From Rhytidiadelphus loreus (lineage: Eukaryota > Streptophyta > Bryopsida > Hypnales > Hylocomiaceae): a stretch of DNA of 64,000 bases. Numbering within the stretch: the first letter of the stretch is position 1; every line of letters begins with the position of its first letter. The position numbers and the translations under genes are program-made. The notes beneath the pieces were generated by a model that was not told the DNA's origin, did no database searches, and was given only the letters and a program-made list of their open reading frames with translations. Of this stretch, positions 36,670-46,660 are shown piece after piece. The stretch spans positions 17,980,001 through 18,044,000 of the forward strand of contig OX344764.1 in assembly GCA_947034895.1 (NCBI GenBank), read 5' to 3'.

Positions 36670-37190
36670 AGCTTTCACGTCCGCGCCCTGATTCCAACGT
36701 GGACAACCACGTTGGAAGCGACTTTTCACTTGGAAAATTTCCATGGCTTCAAAAATGAATGGTGTCCGGAGTGTCCGGACCGTCCGTCCGTCCGGTCCGA
36801 TCACTCCGACTCGTCCGGTATGACAACCCTGTCTGACATTGCAAGCAATTCTATACACCAAACATCATACGCAATTTGAAAATGTTTGAATCAAGAAAGG
36901 TTTTAAAATCAAGACAAGAAAATCCAAAGGTATGCAAATACCAGTGGAGACACTAACCCCAGCTAAATAATTTCAATGTACAAAATACAATGTAGATTCA
37001 ATCTTTGGGCTATTGTTCCACTTGCAAAGCTTCTTAGTATCTAAGCTCCAATCTGCTAATTGACAATTGAAAGAACACATCTACATACAATACACAACTA
37101 ATATAAAAATCTCCAAACCAATAACATCAAAAACAATTATTACACATTTTCCATAGCTACATTGACCATGATGAGCTCTATGTTACGAAC

Positions 37191-37835
37191 TTATTCAAAG
37201 TCTTTCTCATTTTTTACCTTGCTTTTTACATCCTCTAAAGTGCCCAATTGTTGAAGCGGGTGAGCAAAACTAACTCTCTTGCACTGCCAATCTCGACAAG
37301 TAGCCCACTATTTCATGAGAAGACTCGGTGCCACATTGCTCCCTCCAATCAAAGTAAATTTTTTTAGTAATGCATCATTTAATGCATCTTTTTCTTCCTT
37401 TCCAAGGAACTTGTTCTCCACTCTGTAAAGGGCTTGCATTATGTGATCAACTCAGCCCAAGCCTCTTGCCTCCAAGATGTTGTTAAGCTACAAAGTCAAT
37501 AAATATTCTACACGATACATCAGGTCTGCGATAAGAAGCATTTCTTTGGTGAAGCCAGGCACGAATCATATCACTGAATCCCAGCAATTGGCTTTTTGAG
37601 CAAGTTCTGGGACCTGCAAATCTACAACTTTCTCTTGTCCATTGTTGTAAACCATGATCTGATTTTGCTCCTTCTGCGCATCCATAGGCAACACCTCCTT
37701 GTAAACCTTCTTAGTTGGATCACAATCCCGACGTCTCTACCAAGTTGCAGTATTGATTTTGCCCTGAGATACAACGATATGGTCTCCTTTGGTATATTTA
37801 TACTCCCATAGTGCGCTTGCTATTGCCCAAGCCAT
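37191..37835 (-). pseudogene. 215-codon reading frame with five internal stops, unknown protein
   Basis: From ATG at 37835 a single frame runs 214 codons to TAA at 37191-37193 with no frameshift but with stops at codons 33 (TAG), 90 (TGA), 116 (TAG), 128 (TGA) and 176 (TAG). Composition is strongly protein-like throughout, for example MAWAIASALWEYKYTKGD at the start, ENKFLGKEEKDALNDALLKK near codon 150 and QLGTLEDVKSKVKNEKDFE at the end. Every stop is one transition from Gln, Arg or Trp. This fits a gene silenced by methylation and deamination. I recognise no family. It lies between hAT-type element 1 and the miniature element at 38360. Confidence 0.5.
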
Positions 37836-38099
37836 GTCTTCCAAAAATATGCTTTATTTTCCACGTCCAAATGAAAATTATACTTAAATGAAGTCTATAT
37901 ACTTAGAGAAAAAGTAAAATAGGGAAAAAAAGTAAACTCTACACTCACGTTACACAACACACACTACCACTAATAGAAACACTAATAGACGCACCGTCTC
38001 AAACCCGCAAACCTGCTGCAACTCAAAATTGAAACCCTGAACTACAAATTGGCCCCCTCATTGTCAACCCCGTGCCGAAGTCCCCTAGTTCAAACGCCC

Positions 38100-38350
38100 G
38101 AAATTGCGAAACCAGCACCAAAGTCCGAAACTAAACGAATGCCCAAAATTGCGATACTCAACGAGTGCCAAAGGTCTGATACTAAACAATCAACAACGGT
38201 CTGATACTAAACGAGCGCCGAAATTCCTTGGGTCTAATGCCAAAATTGCGATACTAAACAAGCAATGAAGGTTAGATACTCAACGAGCAACAAAATCTGA
38301 TACTAAACAAGCGCCAAAGTCCTCTAAGTCAAACGCCCCAAATTGCAACC
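38100..38350 (+). repeat. short degenerate repeats 'gatactaaacgagcgcc'
   Basis: The words 'cgatact(a/c)aacgag' and 'tctgatactaaac(g/a)agcgcc' recur about eight times with spacing of roughly 20-50 bp. This is a simple-sequence expansion with no coding role seen. Confidence 0.5.
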
Positions 38351-38359
38351 TCACCATGC

Positions 38360-38572
38360 CAGGGTTATCTATCCGGACGTGACGTGGGCTTTTCATGTCC
38401 GGATGTGATGACACGTATATCCTGACACGTCCTAACGCGTCGGTATTGCCGTCAGCCGACGGCCCAATCGTCCAAGTTGACGGACGGATTGTCCAAGAAT
38501 TTTTTTTTTAATCCCGACGGACATTGGGGATGAATCCGGACGTCTGGATGTGAAGTGACGGGGACAACTCTG
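38360..38572. mobile_element. hAT-type MITE (213 bp)
   Basis: The left end CAGGGTTATCTATCCGGACG closely resembles that of hAT-type element 1. The right end reverse-complements to CAGAGTTGTCCCCGTCACTT and holds further CCGGACG words. Flanking octamers CACCATGC (38352-38359) and CACCCTAC (38573-38580) match at six of eight positions, fitting an aged 8-bp duplication. It is too short to code and is probably mobilised by the same transposase as the larger elements. Confidence 0.6.
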
Positions 38573-39525
38573 CACCCTACCAGCCCAACTACAACCTCAC
38601 AGCATCGGCATCTCCGCCGCATACACAAAGACCAACAAGACGACGAACAAAACTCATCCACAATCATTGGCAAAATTTGAATTCAGAGAAACTAACCTAG
38701 ACGAGGATCCCAGCACTATGCTCTAGATTGGAAAGCAAATGAGTCCAAGAAACTACAATATCTTCCAGAATAAGAAACAATGCATGCCTGTCAAGTTCTC
38801 CATGGAAGGAAAATACAGAATTCAAGGAAACGAATTCACATTTAGAAGCACAGCAGAGCCAAATCAAATTCAGAGAGCATACCCTTTTCAAACCCTAAAC
38901 CTTGAATAAACCCTTTGCAGACCCTAAGAAACCTATCGTGACCCTAACCAAAACTTAGGACAGCCCTATTCCAACCCTAAACCCTACCCAAACTTTGTTT
39001 GACTATAATTTACGGACAAAGTCTTAGTTTTTTATAAAATGTTTATGGATTGTACTTAGTTGTATTAGATTTTCAAATTGATATCACACTTGTATAGAAG
39101 AGTTGTAAAACAAAAGTTCCAAATGTACAAAGAGGCGGTGGTTGATGTCAAGAAGGGAGAAGAAACTCTACTTTGTTCTCTCATAACTTTTGGACAGTAG
39201 TTTAAAATGAGTTCAAATTTGGAAGAGTGTTATATTGTTAAATGGGATTTTCAAAATTCTATTATATTTAGCATTTGAAGTTGTGAGCCGTCTGTGGCAC
39301 TAGATAGAAGACCGCAGCTATTATAGGACTTATTGTTTGGAGTTTCCCCATTGTTTTCTTTAAAACATGAAGACTTGAAGACATGAAGACTTGAAGACTT
39401 GAAGAGGAATGTTTTGAATTTTTTTTATGTGTATGTGTGGGATGTGGCTTTGTTATTCCTAGCCTAATTTGGAGGCTTGTTGTTATTTTTTTTCATTTTT
39501 TTTGCTTTGTAAACATTGTTGTAGG
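38573..39525. other. left flank of hAT-type element 2; telomere-like words
   Basis: Between 38880 and 39000 the words 'accctaa' and 'aaccctaaaccct' recur imperfectly, which is too irregular for a true telomeric tract. From about 39.36 kb the sequence ('gaagacttgaagacatg' iterations, then 'tgtgtatgtgtgggatgtggctttg') is the left half of the repeat seen uninterrupted at 24.9-26.1 kb. Confidence 0.4.
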
Positions 39526-39708
39526 CAGGGTTGTCTACCCGGACAACTCGACAACTCAACAAACTCGACGTCGAAGACGTCTAGTAGAAGGTCCCGTCCG
39601 TCTAATAGAGTCAACTTTACCCTTTGACTTTTTTGGAATTTACCCCCCATTTGCCTAGGCTTACTTGGCTACCATGTGGCAGCCACGTCACAAATTTAGG
39701 GCGACTTC

Positions 39709-39838
39709 GGGTGGGGGTGACTATGGATAGAGGGCGACCGCGGGTAGGGGAGACCGCGGGTAGGGGAGACAGCGGGTAGGGGCGAGCGCGGGTAGGGGTA
39801 GGGGTAGGGGTAGGGGCGAGTGCGGGTAGGGGCAAATT
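39709..39838 (+). repeat. GC-rich subterminal minisatellite, left end of hAT-type element 2
   Basis: Six to eight variants of 'gcgaccgcgggtagggg(a)' (14-18 bp) including a run of GGGGTA. The inverted counterpart lies at 45836-46110. Frames across it (39617-39878 minus, Pro/Thr/Arg-rich) are artefacts of the repeat. Confidence 0.75.
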
Positions 39839-40100
39839 CTGTACTACAGTTCAAAACTACCACTTTTGCTGCATTCATCCAAAAAAATAGATTTCTTTTT
39901 TTTAGAATCTAACCATAAGATCTTGTACTTCACTTGTCTAAGATCACGTGGTAAAAATTTCATGAAGTTTGACCGTATAGATTGGAAGATATTAACAATC
40001 AAAGTTGGAAAGAAAAAATTCTGAACTGTGACCTGCAATTTCAGTTGACTTTGACTGTCATTTGTGGAAATTTTTTGCACTACATACTTTGAATCATTAG
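39836..40100. mobile_element. left-half fragment of a type E TTAA element
   Basis: The blocks 'caaaactaccacttttgctgcatt', 'tctaaccataagatcttgtactt' and 'catgaagtttgaccgtatagattg' match the left half of the element at 12496-13788 in order. Termini are missing. Between this piece and 40488 lies a GC-rich segment (about 40118-40395) of unknown nature. Confidence 0.4.
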
Positions 40101-40487
40101 ATGAGATTTGCCTATCGGGAAGGGCCACGAGTTCCCAAGAAGAAAACTGGACGAAACTGACGAAATTGGACGAAAGTCGCCGTTCGCAGGGCCTGCTGAC
40201 CTAGCCGAGTGACTGCCTGGTAGACATTTTAAAAATAAAAAAAAATAAAAAAAAATTTAACTTTGTTTTCCATTTTAAGATTTTTTTTTTTTTTTGAAAT
40301 AAAACACATTGTCAACCGCATTCGACGGGGCCCGGGGGAACGAACGGGGGAACGGAGCTGGGAACAGCCTGGAATGGCCCTCCAGCCCCCCCGAATCACA
40401 TCTAATGTAAAAGACACATATGTTGAATAAATAAGTTGAAAGTCTAGAGAAAAATATTCACTAATAAAAGCACTTGATTTGCATTCT

Positions 40488-41021
40488 TTAACCCCTAAAG
40501 GACCATTGTCTCTTTGGTTGACAAATTGGATTTTGGGCATGTACCTACAGTCTCATTTTTTGTCATAATTTTTTGAAACTTTTTTTAAAGATAGAAAAAC
40601 TAATTATCTTTGTGGAAATATAATGTTTTCTCAAGTGGTGCCTAGGAACAAAAGTTGTGCCCAAATAAGTTCAAAACAAAAGCAACAAAAAAAAATTCAA
40701 AAATTTTAATTTTTTTTCCTCATATATTATATTTTTTTTCTCAACGGAAAGCTTTGATTCATTTCACTTGGATAAGTGGTATGAAAGTTATAGACAATCT
40801 TATTTTTCTAGCAATCTAAGAATCTTCTTCAAAAAATAACTTGCAAGATTCATTTCTGAAATTTATTCCACACATTTTTATACTAATTATGTATAAGATC
40901 CTATAGTTAGACGATTAGATGTGCAAAAGAAACAATTTCCAAATTTTTTACACTTTGCAATAGAAATGGCAATTTTGAATGTTTTTTGGCAAGAAAAAGG
41001 CCTTGGTCCTTTAGGAGTTAA
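40488..41021. mobile_element. piggyBac-like TTAA element, 534 bp, both ends intact
   Basis: TTAA (40488-40491) precedes CCCCTAAAGGACCATTGTCT. The right end reverse-complements to CTCCTAAAGGACCAAGGCC and is followed by TTAA (41018-41021). The interior resembles copies A and B only in short blocks ('ttttgggca.gtacctac', 'gaaatggcaattttg'), so it is a distinct subfamily. Confidence 0.65.
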
Positions 41022-41027
41022 ATTTTT

Positions 41028-41528
41028 TTAAAGTAGAAGTAGGTCCAAGATTGAACAAAAAAATTAAATTGTTAAGAGCTCTAAGATGGAATTGAAACGC
41101 AATAATTCCAATGATGAGATTGTTCTAGTGAGCAAATTTAACCTTGTCAAATAAATTTTTAGAAAAATTGTGAAAATTGCATTAAAAAATGAACCCTCTA
41201 AGTTTTGTTTTCAAGAAAATGCTAAGTTTGTCCAAAAAACAAGATTGCCCATAACTTTTGCATTACTAGTCCAATTACAATGAATCAAAGCTTCACATGT
41301 AGACAAAAATATAATATTTGAGGTGTCCACTGACCCCGTTTTTGGCTTTAGGGTGGCATAACTTTTTCTTCCAAACACTAATTGAAGAAATGTTATATTC
41401 GTACAAAGATGATATATTCTTCTATCTTCAAAAAAAGTTTCAAAAAATCACGATGAAAATTGAGACTCTAGGCATTATGTGAACCGAGATGAGAATTCCT
41501 TAAGAACTCTTGGTCTTCTATGGGTTAA
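41028..41528. mobile_element. right-half fragment of a type E TTAA element
   Basis: It begins with 'aaagtagaagtaggtccaagattgaa', as in the full element at 12496-13788, and runs collinearly to a right end 'cttctatggg' followed by TTAA at 41525-41528. Together with 39836-40100 it may be one element split by later insertions, among them the element at 40488-41021. Confidence 0.45.
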
Positions 41529-41886
41529 AATTCAACTTCATTTTTGTAAAATTTCTCACACAATAGTTTAGAAGCAAATAAACTATAATTAATTGTTTGA
41601 TAAAAATTACAAAATATTTGCACAAGAGAATTGAAATTTGAAATTCTATACAATAACTTTTGCACTTTGCATTTAGAATATTCAATTCATTTTTTTAAAT
41701 GTCACATTGTATAAAAAGTTGTTACCATATTTACATTGCTCTTCAAAATTTAAATGCATGCAATGTGACCTACGATTCTATTTATACTAATCTGGTAATA
41801 TCATGTCCTATTACAAAAATATTAGTGTGGAAAACAACTTTAAGGGGCATCATCAACCATGGTTTATCAATGAGCAAGGTTGCCAC

Positions 41887-42162
41887 CTATCCACATATTA
41901 ATTGCTTCTTTAGATTAGGCTCAATAAGGTCGCCTAACTTCCTTACAAAGTATCTCACTATCAATGCATTTTCAAATACTTCATTGTTGTATCTTTCCAT
42001 ATCATTCATATTCATTAAGTGGCCAATTTTTCTAATAGAATACAAGATGGATTTCATCGTATATTTATGATTTTCTTGCATGATCTCTATGGTCCTCTTT
42101 GAATGTTGCAGCCCATATACATACGTTAGAGCCTCCCGCCAACAATTCTTCATGTTCTCCAA
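41887..42162 (-). CDS. hypothetical ORF inside hAT-type element 2, 91 codons
   Basis: This minus frame has reasonable composition, for example NCWREALTYVYGLQHSKR and IRKIGHLMNMNDMERYNNEV. It stays nearly open beyond its formal ends (about 42185 down to 41780). The overlapping plus frame at 41699-42070 is hydrophobic and less convincing. It could be a remnant of a transposase or captured host gene, but no motif allows a name, so I list it only as a candidate. Confidence 0.2.
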   Translation of the reverse strand: MENMKNCWREALTYVYGLQHSKRTIEIMQENHKYTMKSILYSIRKIGHLMNMNDMERYNNEVFENALIVRYFVRKLGDLIEPNLKKQLICG

Positions 42163-42720
42163 CTTCTTTTCCTTAATAGGTTATCTGTAGTGAATCTTAG
42201 GAGACTCAAAAATGATAGCAAAGCACTTAATAGTAATCCATATAATTAGCCAATATGTCTTTTTAGTCATAATCACTCATTCTTGAATGACATCAAACGT
42301 TTCAATTGAACAACCAAATTGATTATTTGCAATGCACAATTACAAGAAAGAACTTGCAAATCATAATAACAATTTTTGCATTAAAATTAGAGAAAAATTC
42401 AAAAAACAAGGGAAATTTAAAAAGACCCCACCTTATAAAGACCCTAGGAATCAAGAAGAAATTCTATAAACATTCTCAATGGAGTTCCTAAAAATTAGGT
42501 CATATATGTATTAACAACTCCAATGTAATGAAAGAAATCGAGGGGAAATAAATAGTAAATGATTTTTACTAATTTAAAAAATATATATTTTGAGATTGAT
42601 ATGAAATATCAAGACTCTAAAAAAAAATATTATTAAGAAACTTTCAAAATCAAAAAGAAGAAGAAGAAAGATGTTTAAAATCTCTTATTTATGCAGAAAA
42701 TTGTAAAAAAACAACATCCT

Positions 42721-43300
42721 CAAAGCAATGGCTCCCACCTCCATCCACAGTTGCACAATACAAGAGGTCCCTTTCACCCGCGTTCTTTTCTAATTAAGAA
42801 GTCGCCCAAGACCCGAAGTCGCCCCAACAACCCCCCAAAAGACCCAAATTTGCCAATTTAGGGGCAAAGGGAGGCCAATTCTTCCCACCTCCACCCGCGG
42901 TCGCCCCCTACCCAAGGTCGCCCTCACCCGCATTCTCCTCCCAAAGAGGTCGCCCAAGACCCGAAGTTGCCCCTAGAAGCCTCCCAAAGGCCCAAATTTG
43001 CCAATTTGGGAACAAAGGGAGGCCAATTCTTCCCACCTCCACCCGTGGTCGCCTCCTACCCGAGGTCATCCTACCCAAGGTCGCCCTCACCCGCGTTCTC
43101 CTCCAAGAGAGGTCGCCCAAGACCCGAAGTCGCCCCTAGAAGCCTCCCAAAGGTCCAAATTTGACAATTGGGGGGCAAAGGGAGGCCAATTCTTCCCACC
43201 TCCACCCGCGGTCACCCCCTATCCGAGGTCGCCCTACCCGAGGTTGCCCTCACCCGCGTTCTCTTCCAAGAGAGGTCGCCCAAGACTCAAAGTCACTTGA
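42721..43300 (+). repeat. GC-rich tandem array, ~150-160-bp unit
   Basis: The phrase GGCCAATTCTTCCCACCTCC begins at 42873, 43021 and 43184 (spacings 148 and 163). Units also share 'gaggtcgcccaagacccgaagtcgcccctag' and 'ccaaatttgccaattt'. It is far richer in G+C than its surroundings. The Pro/Arg-rich frames on both strands come from the repeat, not a gene. Confidence 0.75.
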
Positions 43301-43719
43301 AGAACGTGTTGGATTGCATTTTGTGGGTGTTGAAGGTAGAAATTGAGAACTTCATTAGAGTCAATTACTTTTGTTTTAGTTTGCTAGGTGTATTAGTGGA
43401 CCTTTTTTGTTCGGTGAGCTAAGTAAATGGACCTTGATGAGATCAGATTTTGTAGCTTAGACACCTAATCTCATTTATTAGAAATGAAAGCTCCTCTAAA
43501 AATCTAGTTGCTTTGGATTCTCTATAGTACAACTTGAATTTGACAATATTTTGTTTGATCTATTAATTCACTCTAGTATATAAATTTTATGACAAGATGT
43601 CATCTTCCATTGAACACTCAAGTTTTGCAAACATGCAATTTTTTTAAATATATATCAATGGTTCATTATCATTTATTCGATTGTGATTACATGATTTGAA
43701 ATAAAATAAAATAAGAAAG

Positions 43720-44760
43720 ATCATACATATCTATCCATTTTTTTTTTTGTATTTTGAAATTCATTTGATAAATTATACACTTGTAGAATGACTATTTGAG
43801 ATTTGCTTAAATCCATAGGGAAAGTTTTTATTTAAATCTCTTTTCTCTAGTTTTAAGTTAGAGATGAAGATAGTAAGTAATTTATAAATACAAAGATGCT
43901 TGGTGAATCAAGAAAATTAAATGGGGAAGGTATTGCAAATATTTTCATGCATTATTTTGTATTTTGAAATACACTTCATAAATTATAGACCCCTTTAGTA
44001 GGATAATTTGTTGAAATTTGCATAAATTAAATCAAAAGGGGAAGTTTTCATTTAAATCCCTTCTTCACTAATTTTTGAAGTTAGAGATGAAGGTGGTAAA
44101 TAATTCATGAGTACAAAGATGCTTAGAGAATCAAGAAAAATACACTTGATAAATTATAGACCCATAGGGTAAATCTTTGAGATTTGCATAAATTAAATCA
44201 AAAGGGGAAGTTTTCATTTAAATCCCTTCCTCACTAATTTTTGAAGTTAGAGATGAAGGTGGTAAATAATTCATGAGTACAAAGATGCTTAGAGAATCAA
44301 GAAAAATACACTTGATAAATTATAGACCCATGAGATAAATCTTTGAGATTTGCATAAATTAAATTAAAAGGAGAAGTTTTCATTTAAATCCCTGCCCTAC
44401 TATTTTTTTAAGTTAGAGATGAAGGTGGTAATAATTCATGAGTACAAAGATGCCTGGAGAATCAAGAAAATTAAATGGGGAAGGTATTGTAAATATCTTC
44501 ATGCATTATTTTGTATTTTGAAATACACTTAATAAATTATAGGTCCTTTAGTAGGATAATTCGTTGAAATATGCATAAATTAAATCAAAAAGGGAAATTT
44601 TTCTTTAAATCCCTTCCATCTAATTTTTAAGTTAGAGATGATGGTGGTAAATAATTCATGAGTACAAGAATACTTGGAAAAAAGAAAAATTCAAATGGGG
44701 AAGTTTTTTATACAAATCTTCGTGCATTATTTTGTATTTTAAAATCCACCTCATGAATAA
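43720..44760 (+). repeat. higher-order tandem array, 156-233-bp units
   Basis: TTAGAGATGAAGGTGGTAAA (or close variants) begins at 43858, 44091, 44247, 44413 and 44632. Long units (~220-233 bp) add a segment with 'ggggaaggtattg.aaatat.ttcatgcattattttgta'. Short units (156-166 bp) lack it. The order is long, short, short, long. No coding capacity. Confidence 0.75.
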
Positions 44761-44979
44761 TCACTAGAAGAGAAAGGAATGTTTTAGGTATGGTCTTAGC
44801 AATATAGTTCTATAATTTATGACCTTTTAGCAAATCATAGTAAATATTTATTAGAAATACATTTGTTTTCAATAAAAATTTACTAAAAATCTCCCTAAAG
44901 ATCATAAGATTGTAGGACTATACTACTAGGTTGTATTTAAAACAACCTTTTTTCTTGTAGAGAACACATTGTTAGGATG

Positions 44980-45830
44980 TTAAGCTCTAAAGTCTCAATT
45001 GTCTTTGTAGTTTGGAAAATGGATTTTGGGCAACTTCATATAAGGTCAATTTTTTATGAAGCTTTTGATACTTTTTCATGATATAGATAAACTTACTAGT
45101 TTTATGGGATTGTAATTTGTATTTTAATTGGTGCCAAAGAGCAAAAGTTATACCACAATAAGCCTAAATATAAATTAGGTGAACAAAAAAAATTCACAAA
45201 AATTTGAATTAAAAATTAAAGTTTTTTTGTTCTCATAGATTGGAATGTTTTTGTACTTCAAAAGCTTTGGTTCATTTTTTGGGGATCGATGGTATGAAAG
45301 TTATAGAGCATCTTCTTTTGTGAGCAATCATAGTATCATATTATTAAAAAAAATTAGGCATAGGATTCTTTTGGGCCACTCAAGTTTCAAACTTTTTCAA
45401 AACAATTAAACAAATAAGTTCAAAAAATTAACTTTGATTCATAGAACAATCTCACCATTGGGATTAGTGTGTTTTAATTCCATTTTAAAGCTATTAATGA
45501 TAAAGTTTTTTCTCTCTATAATGTACTTTCTTCTACTTAATAATTTTTTAAAGAATGAAACCACATTATTTTTAAATTTTAAATTTTTTATATTTTCAAA
45601 TCAATTTTGAATGATGAAATTTTTTTAATTCAAGATTGTAATGTTGATTTCTTCACTTTGAACGCATTTACCTTGCAATCTATGTGGTAAAAGTGTTTGA
45701 AATTTTTTCCACACATTGTCATACTATTCTACTTTAAGATCCTACAATTACATATTCAAAAATAACATTAATTTTTTTTCTCTCTTTATACTAGAAATAG
45801 TAGTTTTGAGAGTTTTTTTGGACAATTGCA
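44980..45830 (-). mobile_element. type E TTAA element, reverse orientation, right end eroded
   Basis: TTAA (44980-44983) then 'gctctaaagtctcaattgtc' is the right terminus of the type E family read in reverse. The interior is collinear with the reverse of 12496-13788 as far as 'actagaaatagtagttttgag'. The far terminus has merged into the minisatellite at 45836. Confidence 0.5.
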
Positions 45831-45835
45831 ACAAA

Positions 45836-46110
45836 GAGGTCGCCGCTAAGGACTAGAGGTTGCCCCTAAGGACCAGAGGTCGCCCCTAGGGACCAAAGGT
45901 CGCCCCCAGGGACCAGAGGTCGCCCCTAGGGACCAAAGGTCGCCTCCAGGGACCAGAGGTCGCCCCTAAGGACCAGAGGTCGCCCATAGACCCACGGTCA
46001 CCCTAGATTTTGGACCCGTAGTCGCCCATAGACCCACGGTCACCCTAGATTTTGGACCCGCAGTCGCCCCCTACCCGCGGTCGCCCCTACCCGTGGTTGC
46101 CCCTATCCGA
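45836..46110 (-). repeat. GC-rich subterminal minisatellite, right end of hAT-type element 2
   Basis: Seven to eight units of about 20 bp ('aggtcgcccctagggaccaa') run to about 45988. They are followed by two 37-41-bp units ('cccatagacccacggtcaccctagattttggaccc') and then 'tcgcccctacccgcgg' units. The last are the inverted counterpart of 39709-39838. Confidence 0.8.
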
Positions 46111-46307
46111 GATCGCCCCTCATGAAGCACACCACGTCACAGCCACGTAGGACAGTCCGTTTTACCTAAGGGTAAAAAAATTTGAAATCCGAAATCCGTA
46201 CATGACAACAAAAACCACCCATACTCGACAACTTGACAATTCGACATGCGACATGCGACGTCTATTAGACACAAAAACCCAAAATTCTGTCAGACAAGAC
46301 AACCCTA

Positions 46308-46660
46308 GTTGTGGGCAGTCTGGATTAAACCATGACTCAATCCCATTTATTGTTGTGGTGACAAAATGGGATTTAACCACTCACATGGTCAAGACTTGCT
46401 TTGTTCTCACGGTCTAAAATTATAACCAGCAGACTGTGAATTTGAAGTCTAGGATCTCATCATCCGGATGGCAGCTCATGTATGTTGTCATGTTTTACCT
46501 GTCCCATATCCCGTGGTTTCTTATCCCTACCTTGACCCTTACACCCTTTTAGAGCTTGCAACAAGATAGGTCAACGAAAGATTGATTGAAGGTAGAAGAT
46601 TGAAGATTGAAGGAAGTACCAAGTTGATGACATCATGTCACATCCAAACACTCTAAGTGT
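46308..46660 (+). repeat. right flank of hAT-type element 2; second half of the 24.9-26.1 kb repeat
   Basis: It begins with the target octamer GTTGTGGG and continues the sequence found uninterrupted at 25626 onward, including 'cacatggtcaagactt', 'aggatct' and 'cccgtggtttcttatcccta'. The frames at 46162-46417 straddle the transposon border and are not genes. Confidence 0.55.

Larger units (their letters stand above)
31671..36831. mobile_element. hAT-type DNA transposon 1 (5.16 kb, non-autonomous)
   Basis: The element starts CAGGGTTGTCATACCGGACG and its right end is the exact inverted copy over 20 bp. The octamer TCTGACAT occurs immediately outside both ends (31663-31670 and 36832-36839), a perfect 8-bp target duplication. 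Termini beginning CAGGG with an 8-bp duplication are characteristic of the hAT superfamily. Inside the termini are clusters of CCGGACG/GTCCGG motifs, typical of hAT subterminal binding sites. No transposase-like frame was recognised. The interior holds a truncated piggyBac-like copy, tandem arrays and a 19-bp minisatellite. It may be a large non-autonomous element, or an autonomous one whose gene has been displaced. Confidence 0.8.
39526..46307. mobile_element. hAT-type DNA transposon 2 (6.78 kb)
   Basis: The left end is CAGGGTTGTCTACCCGGACA. The right end reverse-complements to TAGGGTTGTCTTGTC, matching after one terminal change. Flanking octamers are GTTGTAGG (39518-39525) and GTTGTGGG (46308-46315), one mismatch in eight. 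Both ends carry GC-rich minisatellites of 'gcgaccgcgggtaggg' type in opposite orientation (39709-39838 and 45836-46110). The insertion is supported by an uninterrupted paralogue of the flanks at about 25.6 kb. Inside lie TTAA-family pieces and tandem arrays. The only protein-like frame is a short one at 41887-42162 minus. No transposase is recognised. Confidence 0.75.

Noticed and set aside
36460..36861. 133-codon minus-strand ORF with repeated WTSRQGV/FSGRG phrases
   Set aside because: It is the translation of the 19-bp minisatellite (19 bp shifts frame each unit, giving a 57-bp period) and runs across the transposon border.
37191..37835. Organelle DNA insertion whose stops are removed by RNA editing
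   Set aside because: The conceptual protein resembles no plastid or mitochondrial protein I know, and the surroundings are nuclear transposons. Deamination of a nuclear sequence is simpler.
38880..39000. Interstitial telomeric repeat
   Set aside because: The 'accctaa' words are irregular and few. There is no run of perfect units.
39617..39878. Pro/Thr-rich ORFs on the minus strand near the left end of hAT-type element 2
   Set aside because: Translations of the subterminal minisatellite.
42908..43422. Overlapping Pro/Arg/Ser-rich ORFs on both strands
   Set aside because: All derive from the GC-rich ~150-160-bp tandem array. Open frames on both strands are expected from such composition.
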